IMG/VR virus record: IMGVR_UViG_3300025645_000146
Span: 1 to 42,503 of that record
Source: a virus
Direction: 5' to 3' (one strand)
Length of the DNA stretch: 42,503 nt
The notes below the pieces were generated by a model. It searched no databases, was not told where the DNA came from, and saw only the letters and a program-made list of their open reading frames with translations. Shown here piece after piece: positions 14,425 to 22,068 of the stretch. The translations under genes were made by a program, and so were the position numbers. Position 1 is the first letter of the stretch, and every line of letters begins with the position of its first letter.

Positions 14425-14454
14425 ACAGGGTAGCATTTTTCTACTATACCCTGT
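14425..14454. repeat. 8-bp inverted repeat ACAGGGTA / TACCCTGT
   Basis: Perfect 8-bp arms (14425-14432 and 14447-14454) around a 14-bp pyrimidine/T-rich loop, in a 200-bp gene-poor stretch. The GGGTAG core recurs at 14544-14558 as AGGGTAG-G-CTACCCT. No clean T-run follows on either strand, so it does not look like a terminator; protein binding or an origin-type role is possible. Confidence 0.6.
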
Positions 14455-14543
14455 TCAGTGTACTCACCCCACCCTACTCTACTCATATACATACATTGCT
14501 CCACATTACCACACACACGCTCTCTCTCAACACCTCGCCACAC

Positions 14544-14558
14544 AGGGTAGGCTACCCT
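14544..14558. repeat. Palindrome AGGGTAG-G-CTACCCT
   Basis: Near-perfect 15-bp palindrome at the 3' end of the zinc-ribbon gene, sharing the GGGTAG core with the inverted repeat 100 bp away. The spacer between them is rich in CA/CT with further CCCTACTCTACTC elements. Confidence 0.55.
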
Positions 14559-14838
14559 ACTTCCGCCTTATTCTTACACTCAGGCTGGCTCTGATTCCAT
14601 GGTCATTCAAGACCTGTTTCAGCTCCGCTAATGCTAAATCACCCTCTCGTCTGACGACCTCACCAGCCTGTACAGTAAGAACGTGCATGTAGTCTTTGTT
14701 CTGATTATCAGGCAACGACACCATGACCTCTGACTCACACCCCGGACAATGTAAGTTCGTGTCCATGACGTAACCGTCATCATCACTGTCGTGATCTCCA
14801 CGCCATATTAATTTCTCACTGCAATGCCAACACCTCAT
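14557..14838 (-). CDS. Zinc-ribbon protein
   Basis: 93 aa. Two CxxC knuckles are clear: Cys3/Cys6 (MRCWHC) and Cys31/Cys34 (LHCPGCES), separated by an acidic loop (GDHDSDDDGY). This W-H-C-x...CP-x-C zinc ribbon is conserved in cyanophages and other marine phages and may bind nucleic acid or polymerase. The rest is an alpha/beta segment (VQAGEVVRREGDLALAELKQ). It lies downstream of the primase-helicase in the same transcriptional direction. Confidence 0.82.
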   Translation of the reverse strand: MRCWHCSEKLIWRGDHDSDDDGYVMDTNLHCPGCESEVMVSLPDNQNKDYMHVLTVQAGEVVRREGDLALAELKQVLNDHGIRASLSVRIRRK

Positions 14839-14839
14839 A

Positions 14840-14998
14840 TCATCTCCTCTTATCTCTTAGTAACCACCAATCTTGTAGTGCAACTATCATTTTGTGCACC
14901 GCGAGTAATGGCATAAGGACCGCGACTGTGACTAGGCCTACGCCCATCATTGTTATGAACAACCACACAGTCATAAATTCTTTTATTGTTTTAATCAT
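14840..14998 (-). CDS. Small membrane protein (52 aa)
   Basis: 52 aa from the ATG at 14998, which overlaps the end of the primase-helicase gene (GATGATTAA), so it is translationally coupled. A hydrophobic helix covers about residues 9-34 (VWLFITMMGVGLVTVAVLMPLLA), followed by a basic tail (LRDKRR), suggesting a single-pass inner-membrane protein. A longer upstream frame exists inside the helicase gene but is unlikely. Function unknown. Confidence 0.62.
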   Translation of the reverse strand: MIKTIKEFMTVWLFITMMGVGLVTVAVLMPLLAVHKMIVALQDWWLLRDKRR

Positions 14999-17162
14999 CT
15001 CCAAACCGCGCATTGAAACCGCCTGACTCTTCGACAGCGGTATAGTTAATATCATAGACGTTCTTGCCATTGGTCCTTCGCTTCTCTACACCGCGTTCAT
15101 GTAAGACCCTAGCAGCTTCTTTAAAGTCTGGCATCCTCGGTGCTTTGATGCCCATGTCTCTTAATAGCTTAGTCATCTGTACAGGCTTAGTGAACTCACT
15201 ATCGAAGTCCACATGCTCCAGCAGTAGATCTTCTACACTGGATTGTGTGCGGTACATTTCATTCGATTCGTTCAGTAGCTCACGCTCATCTGGTGATAGA
15301 AACCAATTCATCTGACCCTGTACATACATGGTTTCTTTCACTTCGGCCCACAGCTGTTGCATGTTCACATTATGGTTCACATCTATATCTTTCACAGCGA
15401 GTACCCAAAACCTTCGGTTGCCAGACGTGTCCGTCAAGAACTCTCTAGCGTTGACACTGGCGTAGAAAGCCGTGCGTCTTTGGTAAGTAGTAAATGCTCT
15501 GTCATACGGCAGTCTAAGTTCGTCCGTCTTCGCCGTGACAAAAGCTTTCAGCTGATCTATGTCTGACTTCTTAAACGTGCTTTCTATCTCGCCCAACTCC
15601 ACTATCCAGTGGCTAACAGCTCGCTTCACGCTGTCCTTATCACTCGGATTCAACGTAGCGCCTTCCAGCAGCCAACCCTTCTCATAATCGCAGAGTCGCT
15701 TGAACCACAGCGTCTTACCTAATCCTTGAGCGCCTTGCAAGACCAGTATGCCCTCTGTCGAGACACCTCTTACTTCGTAAGCAGCGGCCACACAGCTTAT
15801 CAGCCACTTCTTCATCAGCATTTCTTTGAGGCTGGCACTGTCGTGTGTGACGATGCTATCCAAGAACCTTTGCATACGGCTCTCGCCGTCCCAAGGGATG
15901 CTGTCTATCCATTCCTTTACTGGGTTGTATTCTCTAGCGAGGATCTTCAAGTAATCTCTGACCTTAGTATGAGGGATGCCCATATTGATACACCGATCTT
16001 CGATCTCAATTAGACTGGCCTCTTCCTTCATATCAGCGATGAACGTCATGTTAGGTATCTCTATCTCCATTCGTTTCTTAATGACGTTGTAATTCACGTC
16101 TACGCCGTGTGTTTTGAGTACGCCACCTATGTTGTCCTTAGTATTCAAGAAGCGTCCACTGGCGTTGCGCTGGAACTCATATTCAACGGGTAGGTCTAAC
16201 TTATCCAATGCGGGCAAGAACTCTCCTTGTAGAGCTTCTGTGTCGTTCTTATGGTCATTGTAGTCACCCTGAGTCTGTGGCATGAGTACCTCGGCCCGAC
16301 CATTGTTCTTGGTTATGATCTGACAGGCTTTAGTTGCTTCCTTTTCACCCGTTTTACTATCATCATTGTCAGCTATGAATACATGCTTGCGGTCATGGAA
16401 AAACTCGAACATCGTCTCTGCGACAGGCGAAAGATTGTAAGCATCAAATGACACGATGACTGGCTGTGAGAAGTCAGCGTAAATACTCGCTGCGGTTGCA
16501 TAGCCTTCGGCATAATTAATTATGGTGCTGGTTTTGAGTATCTCTTGTCCCAAGATAAAAAAGCTACCGCTTTTTTTAGAACCAGTAAGAAACAGTTTTT
16601 TGCCATCTTCATCTATGTATTGCAGTCCGACAATCGCCATGCTTTTGTCATACAAAGGGATGACTAACTGACCGTGTTGGTTGACCCTCAATCCATAAGG
16701 TAAGACTTTCTTTCTTTCTAAGTACGGATGTTTTTCACACGGTGTGGCTTTGTCCCAAAGATCCTTGGCCTTCTTAGCTGTCTCCAGATGTTTCTTGGTG
16801 AGCTTCTTGACGGCCTCTTTTCTCAGCTCTTCGATCTCAGCTCTCTCTTCTTTAGATATGGTTTGTTTCTTCTTATTCTCTGGCTTCCAATGATGCGTGG
16901 GAACATCAGCCGAGGTTCGATAGTCACCCAATCTGCCGTAAGGGACAGACTGATCTAACCACAGCTGATACCACCCTGATAGCTTACGCTTACCACCAAC
17001 ATTGATGTACGCTCGACCTATTGAGCCATCGGTAAGTAAGCCTTTGCTGGGTTCTGGTTCCAACCCGTGTTCAGCTAGAAAATCGCTAAATTCGTGTTGG
17101 TAATTAATAGAGAGGGGTTGTTCAAAATTCTTTTTCTTAGGTCGGTTTAGTTTCAGTGACAT
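14991..17162 (-). CDS. Primase-helicase (Toprim plus VapE/SF3-like ATPase)
   Basis: 723 aa from ATG at 17162, with AAGGATGATTG upstream. Residues about 1-95 form an N-terminal domain of the type seen in plasmid and phage primases; 95-150 are a charged helix. A Toprim region follows (about 160-310) with INYAEGYATA (Glu near 219), VIVSFDAYNL and FIADNDDSKTGEKEA. The C-terminal half (about 345-690) is a virulence-associated-E type helicase: Walker A GAQGLGKT (about 477-484), Walker B WIVELGE (about 519-525), FYASVN and GNRRFWVL. It would prime and unwind DNA. No DNA polymerase gene is seen here, so the host replicase is probably recruited. Divergent from the SSB-like operon. Confidence 0.93.
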   Translation of the reverse strand: MSLKLNRPKKKNFEQPLSINYQHEFSDFLAEHGLEPEPSKGLLTDGSIGRAYINVGGKRKLSGWYQLWLDQSVPYGRLGDYRTSADVPTHHWKPENKKKQTISKEERAEIEELRKEAVKKLTKKHLETAKKAKDLWDKATPCEKHPYLERKKVLPYGLRVNQHGQLVIPLYDKSMAIVGLQYIDEDGKKLFLTGSKKSGSFFILGQEILKTSTIINYAEGYATAASIYADFSQPVIVSFDAYNLSPVAETMFEFFHDRKHVFIADNDDSKTGEKEATKACQIITKNNGRAEVLMPQTQGDYNDHKNDTEALQGEFLPALDKLDLPVEYEFQRNASGRFLNTKDNIGGVLKTHGVDVNYNVIKKRMEIEIPNMTFIADMKEEASLIEIEDRCINMGIPHTKVRDYLKILAREYNPVKEWIDSIPWDGESRMQRFLDSIVTHDSASLKEMLMKKWLISCVAAAYEVRGVSTEGILVLQGAQGLGKTLWFKRLCDYEKGWLLEGATLNPSDKDSVKRAVSHWIVELGEIESTFKKSDIDQLKAFVTAKTDELRLPYDRAFTTYQRRTAFYASVNAREFLTDTSGNRRFWVLAVKDIDVNHNVNMQQLWAEVKETMYVQGQMNWFLSPDERELLNESNEMYRTQSSVEDLLLEHVDFDSEFTKPVQMTKLLRDMGIKAPRMPDFKEAARVLHERGVEKRRTNGKNVYDINYTAVEESGGFNARFGDD

Positions 17163-17255
17163 CAATCATCCTTTTTTTACATTTGCTTAATTTGTATTAT
17201 TGTGTAAGATACTACATAAATTAATTCAAATAAGCAAACAATATAGGAGACAATT
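17163..17255. promoter_or_regulatory. Divergent promoter region between primase-helicase and SSB-like operon
   Basis: 93 bp of AT-rich DNA separating divergent replication genes. Plausible plus-strand elements include TTGTAT with CATAAA 17 bp downstream; on the minus strand, TTGAAT with TACACA. AATATAGGAGACAATT gives a strong ribosome site for the plus gene. Elements are weak matches and do not follow the repeated early module. Confidence 0.45.
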
Positions 17256-17975
17256 ATGAGCTTAACATTAAAACAAGGTGACAACGATTTTCAAAAATTA
17301 GAGAAGGGTATATATCATGCTACCTGTTTCAGAATGGTTGATCTCGGTACACAAGACAACACCTATAAGGGTGAAACCAATAAAAAAATGAAAGTGCAAA
17401 TCGACTTTGAGATTACAGAAGCTTTAGATCCAGACAATAGTGAAGTCAAAATGGCAGACGGTAGACCATTCGGTGTAGGTAAAGAATACACAGCTTCTCT
17501 GTTTGAATCTGCAAACCTAAGAAAAGACTTAGAGTCTTGGAGAGGCAAGAGCTTCACACAAGAAGAGCTAGATAGCTTAGAGCTGACTGACTTCTTAGGA
17601 TGCACGGTAAAAATAGAAGTTGGTTTAACAGGACCAAGACCTGACGGATCTGGTGGTGGTAATCCAAAAATTATAAGGCTATCCGAACCACGCAACGGCA
17701 CAGAACAAGTAGCTACTGTAAACCCACAGGTTGCATTTGATATGAGTGTTTACTGTGATGAGTTTAATGGCAACAGCAACGCAAACTCTAAAGCCATGTG
17801 TGATGTGTTTGATGAAGTACCAGCCTACTTACAAAAGAAAGTAGAAGAGAGTTACGAATACAGAGCAGCTGTAGAGAAAGGTGCTAGAGCATCAACAGTA
17901 GAAGTAGAAGCACCAGCAGAGTCATTAGCAGACCTAGCGTCTAGCAGTGATGATGATGATAAGTTACCATTCTAA
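17256..17975 (+). CDS. Single-stranded-DNA-binding-like protein
   Basis: 239 aa. An OB-fold-like beta-rich region (about 15-150; YHATCFRMVDLGTQ, KMKVQIDFEITEAL, FLGCTVKIEVGL) is followed by a flexible part and an acidic tail ending SSSDDDDKLPF. The acidic C-terminus with a terminal Pro-Phe is the hallmark by which SSB proteins recruit partners. It heads the plus-strand replication/recombination operon (SSB-like, DUF3310, oxygenase, exonuclease), opposite the primase-helicase, and likely protects ssDNA for both. Start has TAGGAGACAATT. Confidence 0.82.
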   Translation: MSLTLKQGDNDFQKLEKGIYHATCFRMVDLGTQDNTYKGETNKKMKVQIDFEITEALDPDNSEVKMADGRPFGVGKEYTASLFESANLRKDLESWRGKSFTQEELDSLELTDFLGCTVKIEVGLTGPRPDGSGGGNPKIIRLSEPRNGTEQVATVNPQVAFDMSVYCDEFNGNSNANSKAMCDVFDEVPAYLQKKVEESYEYRAAVEKGARASTVEVEAPAESLADLASSSDDDDKLPF

Positions 17976-17985
17976 ATAGTTTTCC

Positions 17986-18039
17986 GTGGGCAGTCCCTAC
18001 TATCCTTTTTGATCTCACACTCAAACAGGTACTGCCCAC
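17986..18039 (+). repeat. Intergenic inverted repeat GTGGGCAGT / ACTGCCCAC
   Basis: Perfect 9-bp GC-rich arms (17986-17994 and 18031-18039) flank a 36-nt loop between the SSB-like and DUF3310 genes. The right arm ends 12 bp before the DUF3310 ATG and no T-run follows, so a structured leader or protein site is likelier than a simple terminator. No clear ribosome site precedes that ATG. Confidence 0.7.
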
Positions 18040-18051
18040 ACCTTTCACAAT

Positions 18052-18327
18052 ATGAAAACAGAAACAGACATGGTTAATCAACCACCACATTACCAAGGTG
18101 ATATAGAGTGCATTGATTACATACAACAACAGTTGGGTGACAATTTTAGATACTACCTAGAAGGTACAGCCATTAAATACTTACACCGTTTCAAATATAA
18201 AGATAAAGAAATAGAGGACCTACAGAAGAACCAATGGTATGTCAGTAAGTTAATAGAAGAATTAGAAAGATTAGAAACAAAGTTCAAACAAGAACTAATG
18301 ACAGAAGCGAGGAAGTTCATTGAGTAG
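18052..18327 (+). CDS. DUF3310 family protein
   Basis: 91 aa. It carries the DUF3310 signature: VNQPPHYQGDIECIDYIQQQ, an F-x-Y-YLEGTAIKYLHRFKYKDK core and an EDLQKNQWYVSKLIEEL helix. The family is widespread in tailed phages, sometimes annotated as nucleotide-kinase-like, with unproven function. It sits 76 bp after the SSB-like gene, behind the inverted repeat. An internal ATG just before VNQPPHY is an alternative start. Confidence 0.9.
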   Translation: MKTETDMVNQPPHYQGDIECIDYIQQQLGDNFRYYLEGTAIKYLHRFKYKDKEIEDLQKNQWYVSKLIEELERLETKFKQELMTEARKFIE

Positions 18328-19039
18328 TTTAGAGTACGACATATACAATTTGCCATCAGCAATAATGATGGAGCACCAGCTGTCACAAGAAGTGATACAA
18401 ACATTAAATAATTACCTAGATAACAAACTTAAAGATCCATTTAGAAAATCTTTGAGTGGTGATTTGGTAGGACAGATACACCAAGGTGAACAGCTGTCTA
18501 TGAATTATGAAACAGAAGAACTGCAAGAATTTAGAGTCATAGTCGAGAACTTAGGCATAGCCTATCTCAGACGTTTTGTAGAACAGACGGGCACTATGAT
18601 AAGGCCCAAGCAAGTAGTCACAGATAAGCTTTGGTCGGTTCACTCTTATGAAGGTGACTACAATCCAATCCACGATCACCTCACAGCAACACCTATGGGC
18701 ATTAGCTTTACCACTTGGACCAAGGTACCGAAACAAATAGGCAAGACTGCGGAAGGTAAAGAGATAGAGGATTACAGTTTATACAACTCATCTGGAGCTA
18801 TCGATGGGTTTATTAATTTCACGTATGGTCTTAATCAGACAGCGGATCCAGAAAGATTAAGACCTTCACAGTCTCGATATGTGAAACCAGAGGAGGGTAA
18901 GTTACTGTTGTTTCCATCTTGGATGCAGCATGTGGTTTATCCTTTCTTCGGTAAAGGTGAGAGGCGCACAGTGGCGGGCAATATGAATTGCTTTGATGTA
19001 ACAGAAGAACAAATGAAAGAGGTAGAAGATGGAGTTTAA
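18320..19039 (+). CDS. 2-oxoglutarate/Fe(II)-dependent oxygenase (TIGR02466-like)
   Basis: 239 aa. A double-stranded beta-helix oxygenase: metal-ligand candidates are the NPIHDH motif (His118, Asp119/His120) and distal His204 in FPSWMQHVVYPF, with Arg215/216 of GERRTVAGN to bind 2-oxoglutarate. This matches the TIGR02466-type family common in marine phages and cyanophages. The substrate is unknown; DNA, RNA or a host protein are all possible. The start is TTG (18320) with GAGGAAG upstream, overlapping DUF3310 by 8 bp; its stop overlaps the exonuclease start by 11 bp. Confidence 0.86.
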   Translation: MSSLEYDIYNLPSAIMMEHQLSQEVIQTLNNYLDNKLKDPFRKSLSGDLVGQIHQGEQLSMNYETEELQEFRVIVENLGIAYLRRFVEQTGTMIRPKQVVTDKLWSVHSYEGDYNPIHDHLTATPMGISFTTWTKVPKQIGKTAEGKEIEDYSLYNSSGAIDGFINFTYGLNQTADPERLRPSQSRYVKPEEGKLLLFPSWMQHVVYPFFGKGERRTVAGNMNCFDVTEEQMKEVEDGV

Positions 19040-19805
19040 AGTAGGGGTATACGAAGATATACCATTTGAAGATTATAACGAGATACCAGCTTACAGAGCA
19101 TCGGATCTAAAAGATGCAGCTAAGTGCATGTACACTTGGAAGAACAGAAAAGGTTTTGTGAGCTCACCAGCTCTATTAGAAGGTAGCGTTCAACACAATG
19201 TCTTCTTGGAGTTTCACAACTTCGACAAAGACTTTGTTATTCAGCCACCCATAGACAGAAGAACCAAAGTTGGCAAAGCTGAGTATGAAGACTTCTTGGC
19301 CACCGCCGGGAACAGAACTGTTATCACTCAGGACCTGTACGATACTTGTATGGAGCGCAGAGAAACCGTAAAGCATCTAATTCCTAATGGCGAGAACGAT
19401 AGGACAGAGCTGACAGTTTGCTTTGAATACCACGGCCAACCATTTAAATCTCGTTTGGATTGGTATGACGGCAAGAGGGTATGGGATCTTAAAACCTGTA
19501 GGGATGCTTCACCAAGAGGATTCAGGCAAGCGGTAAACAACTTCAACTATCACATGCAAGCTGCACTTTATGTCGATGCCTGTCGTCTTGTTGGTTTACC
19601 AGCAGAAGGATTCTCATTCTTAGCGCAAGAGAAAGCACATCCTTATCCTTATGTAATATATGAAATGTCAGATGAATCTATGTTGTATGCCAGATCAAAA
19701 AACGAACAGGCCTTGGCTGCAATATTGAACGCAAAAGAAAGTGACAACTATAGTCCATACAACCTAGATGGTGTACAGACTATAGAGCTGGGTGATTTGT
19801 ATTAG
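19029..19805 (+). CDS. RecE-like PD-(D/E)XK exonuclease
   Basis: 258 aa. Motifs of the RecB/RecE-like fold: G52-x-x-x-H56 in LLEGSVQHNVF, Asp144 in KSRLDWYDG, D153-L-K155 in VWDLKTC, and Y/H-x-x-Q in NYHMQAALYVDA. Such enzymes (exodeoxyribonuclease VIII type) resect double-stranded DNA to feed single-strand annealing. With the SSB-like protein in the same operon it suggests phage recombination, though no Beta/Erf/RecT annealase is seen. Its stop is one base from the convergent gene. Confidence 0.88.
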   Translation: MEFKVGVYEDIPFEDYNEIPAYRASDLKDAAKCMYTWKNRKGFVSSPALLEGSVQHNVFLEFHNFDKDFVIQPPIDRRTKVGKAEYEDFLATAGNRTVITQDLYDTCMERRETVKHLIPNGENDRTELTVCFEYHGQPFKSRLDWYDGKRVWDLKTCRDASPRGFRQAVNNFNYHMQAALYVDACRLVGLPAEGFSFLAQEKAHPYPYVIYEMSDESMLYARSKNEQALAAILNAKESDNYSPYNLDGVQTIELGDLY

Positions 19806-19806
19806 G

Positions 19807-20418
19807 TTAGTCTACTTCGTCTTCATGTAAAATTTTTGTCGGCCTTGTGTAGAAACCAAACTTAATATCATCTTTAGAAGGATTTACTCTCGCAAAGAAA
19901 GATAACCTGTCACCTCTTTCACCGACATAGCCACCCCAAACCTTGAAACCCCTGTCGTCTTGGAACAAACATTTGGCGGTGTCGCCCCATTGTGTTTCTA
20001 CTTTTTTTATACCTAGAACCACACCTTCGAATTTAATTCTTTCTTCTGTGATTGGCACTGGCTCTGCTTTTTCGTAAGCTTCTTTTTCTTTTCTAGCAGC
20101 CTCCTCTAACTCTTTGTCTCTCTGCTCTTTTTGTTCTAACCAAGCAGAGTTGTCATATTCTACTTTTCTGTTTGCTCCTGTGCCCCACTCATTTGTATCT
20201 TTTTCTCCGTTCAAGGTAAGTTTTGCATTACCTACAATCTCTTTTGCCTTTTGTACTGCTTGCTCATAATCAGTAGAAAGATTGTAGCAGTAGTTGGTTT
20301 TGACGTAAGGTTCTGCAATTCCGTCTATACCTTTTCTGTAGTCAACAAAAGAATATTTAAGAGTATACATAATGTTGTCTTCACCTGTATCAATCCAATA
20401 GTGCGCTTCAAATTCCAT
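19807..20418 (-). CDS. Hypothetical protein with OB-like C-terminus
   Basis: 203 aa. About residues 15-75 form an alpha/beta region; 90-120 is a charged helix (LEQKEQRDKELEEAARKEKE) rich in Glu/Lys; 125-195 is beta-rich (IKFEGVVLGIKKVETQWGDT, RLSFFARVNPSKDD), perhaps an OB-fold. The ATG at 20418 has GGAGGTAGCGTA and overlaps the upstream stop. Last gene of the operon starting at 21022. Family not recognised; nucleic-acid binding is a guess. Confidence 0.74.
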   Translation of the reverse strand: MEFEAHYWIDTGEDNIMYTLKYSFVDYRKGIDGIAEPYVKTNYCYNLSTDYEQAVQKAKEIVGNAKLTLNGEKDTNEWGTGANRKVEYDNSAWLEQKEQRDKELEEAARKEKEAYEKAEPVPITEERIKFEGVVLGIKKVETQWGDTAKCLFQDDRGFKVWGGYVGERGDRLSFFARVNPSKDDIKFGFYTRPTKILHEDEVD

Positions 20419-20669
20419 TACGCTACCTCCGTTCTATCGTAGTGATATATTGGCTCGACCTGTAAAACTTTGACCTCTATACCCAAGTGATATTTAGAAG
20501 CAAATGCAGCTATTTGTGCATACGCTTCGGCTAAAGAGTTAAATCTCATAAACCAATTTTCATCATCGTGGTCTACATAATCAATTTTTTCGATAGTTAA
20601 ATCAAAAAAACTGCCTTCACCATCCAGATTAAATTGAGACTCTTGAATTTTATAAGTTATTGTTTCCAT
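20418..20669 (-). CDS. Hypothetical protein
   Basis: 83 aa alpha/beta protein (ETITYKIQESQFNLDGEGSF, AEAYAQIAAFASKYHLGIEV). GGAGG precedes the start, and both ends share bases with neighbouring genes, as in other early operons here. No recognised family or motif. Confidence 0.76.
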   Translation of the reverse strand: METITYKIQESQFNLDGEGSFFDLTIEKIDYVDHDDENWFMRFNSLAEAYAQIAAFASKYHLGIEVKVLQVEPIYHYDRTEVA

Positions 20670-21022
20670 TATTTTACCTCCGTTACAATGTGTTTCCAGC
20701 TGGCGTAAGGTTCACAGAACAAACCAGCTGCTTTGAAGTTTGCGTCAAGCGTTTCTTCAAACCCATACCCTAAACCACTTTCACAAGGGTTTACTAAATC
20801 CCAACCTACTCCGCCATCACACATAAAGCAGTACGCTTCTTCATGGTCATACTCAGGAACAAAGAACCACTCTTCATTGCCGTATTTTTTTGCTAACTCT
20901 TTATTGACTAAATCTCTTACGACAATTTTACCTTCGTAAGCAGCGGCCTTATAAATGTTTTTGAAATAGTCGTTTATAGTCTTGACCAAGACCTTTTCGA
21001 TTTTTGGTTTAAGATTTTTCAT
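20669..21022 (-). CDS. Hypothetical protein, first gene of early operon
   Basis: 117 aa. A helical N-terminus (KPKIEKVLVKTINDYFKNIY) is followed by an aromatic, acidic region with CFMCDGG and NPCESGLGYGF, three Cys that may bind metal. AAAAAAGGAGAAAA gives a strong start, about 30 bp behind a copy of the repeated promoter. Function unknown. Confidence 0.78.
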   Translation of the reverse strand: MKNLKPKIEKVLVKTINDYFKNIYKAAAYEGKIVVRDLVNKELAKKYGNEEWFFVPEYDHEEAYCFMCDGGVGWDLVNPCESGLGYGFEETLDANFKAAGLFCEPYASWKHIVTEVK

Positions 21023-21057
21023 TTTTCTCCTTTTTTGTTAATCAATCTCACATAGAC

Positions 21058-21085
21058 ATAATACAGTATATGCACAAATATGCAA
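21058..21085 (-). promoter_or_regulatory. Repeated early promoter, copy D
   Basis: Minus strand: -35 TTGCAT (21085-21080), 16-bp spacer, -10 TATTAT (21063-21058), then GTCTATGTGAGAT and AAAAAAGGAG. Upstream runs the AT-rich block ATTAATTAATATTTATATG, nearly identical to copy E at 41066-41093. Confidence 0.8.
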
Positions 21086-21114
21086 CTATATATACATATA
21101 AATATTAATTAATT

Positions 21115-21846
21115 TTAAGGTAGGGTATGGTACAAATCTACGGTCCTTTGCTTGTCGCATAACCAAAACACCAACAGATACCTGTCTCCTGATTCTACAG
21201 GTAAGCCTTTGTGTAGGTTGATAAAGCTGGGGAACATCAGTGCATGACCTGTGGGTAAGGGCCCTATCTCTCCATAGTTATGAAAAGCAGTACCGCCACC
21301 TTTGTAAGAACCTGTATTGAGAGGAACCACCACGCTGATCTCAGCACTATCATCATGGTGCCAAGCGCCTTGCTTTTTATCCACAAGATTGTAGTTGGCT
21401 ATTTGTATAGTGGTCGGATCCTTGCAGTCTCTTTGCCACAGCGCATTGAACATAGGATTTAAAACTGTTTGCACTACAAACCACATGTTGCGATACAGCT
21501 CTGGCACTTGCTCTTTCAAAACAATTTCTGGTATTTGTCGCAGCTCATCCTCTTCCTCATTGCCCACAAAATCTATTTCTTTTTTCATCATCTCTATCTC
21601 TTTAACCAATAGATTACAAAAGTGTCTGCGGAACAAAGGCACCTTGTAGATCTCTGGATAGATCTTCTTTACCACCTTATGCACAGGTGTTTTAGGTAAG
21701 TCTTGTTGGCCGTCACTGGCTTTATACTTTGCAATCAAAGGCAAAGTGTCTTGTACAGCTTTATAGGTAGGCTGGTTTATCATCCAATGAGACTGCATGC
21801 TGAGTAAATAGTTTTTAAGTTTGTACATAGTTTTGTAGTTTATCAT
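21115..21846 (-). CDS. 2-oxoglutarate/Fe(II)-dependent oxygenase (prolyl-4-hydroxylase type)
   Basis: 243 aa from the ATG at 21846; a frame to 21900 exists but would overlap the divergent promoter. The catalytic core is near the end: W-H-H-D-D (His164-x-Asp166), SAEISVVVPLN, GGGTAFHNYG, distal His212 in FINLHKGLP and Arg222 in SGDRYLLVFWL, giving the HxD...H iron site and the 2-oxoglutarate Arg. Residues 1-150 are helical with no recognised domain. It differs from the oxygenase at 18320-19039. It reads away from a ribbon-helix-helix gene, sharing the 54-bp region between them. Substrate unknown. Confidence 0.82.
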   Translation of the reverse strand: MINYKTMYKLKNYLLSMQSHWMINQPTYKAVQDTLPLIAKYKASDGQQDLPKTPVHKVVKKIYPEIYKVPLFRRHFCNLLVKEIEMMKKEIDFVGNEEEDELRQIPEIVLKEQVPELYRNMWFVVQTVLNPMFNALWQRDCKDPTTIQIANYNLVDKKQGAWHHDDSAEISVVVPLNTGSYKGGGTAFHNYGEIGPLPTGHALMFPSFINLHKGLPVESGDRYLLVFWLCDKQRTVDLYHTLP

Positions 21847-21864
21847 ATTTTTTTTTAGTATTAT

Positions 21865-21880
21865 TTGTATATTCATACAA
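21865..21880. promoter_or_regulatory. Palindromic operator candidate TTGTAT-ATTC-ATACAA
   Basis: Perfect 6-bp arms around 4 bp, lying between divergent genes and next to a -10-like TATAAA (21886-21891) for the ribbon-helix-helix gene. Palindromes of this length commonly bind such dimers, so autoregulation is a reasonable inference. Confidence 0.6.
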
Positions 21881-21900
21881 TTTAATATAAAATCCCCCAC

Positions 21901-22068
21901 ATGGACGAAGATAAAAAAATTAGAAAAAGTTTAGCAGTCGACATAGAAACGTATGAGTTGTTACAAGCGGTGTGTAAGTCTGAGAACAGATCAAAGATTG
22001 ACCAACTAAGAGAATTGATCGGTAACGAACACAAGCGCATACAACAACGCAACGCTGTTGAGGCATAA
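21901..22068 (+). CDS. Ribbon-helix-helix DNA-binding regulator
   Basis: 55 aa. A short beta strand (KSLAVDIETYELL) leads to two helices (ELLQAVCKSENRSK, SKIDQLRELIGNEHK), the layout of Arc/CopG-type repressors that dimerise through the strand and read the major groove. No Shine-Dalgarno sequence is seen; the -10-like TATAAA at 21886-21891 would put transcription start only a few bases before the ATG, suggesting a leaderless message. Its stop overlaps the next ATG (TAATG). Likely represses its own promoter and perhaps others. Confidence 0.76.
   Translation: MDEDKKIRKSLAVDIETYELLQAVCKSENRSKIDQLRELIGNEHKRIQQRNAVEA

Noticed and set aside
14349-14543. 64-codon open frame on the minus strand
   Set aside because: Translates AT-rich and CA-rich repeats, has no ribosome site, and spans the GGGTAG inverted repeat; it looks non-coding.
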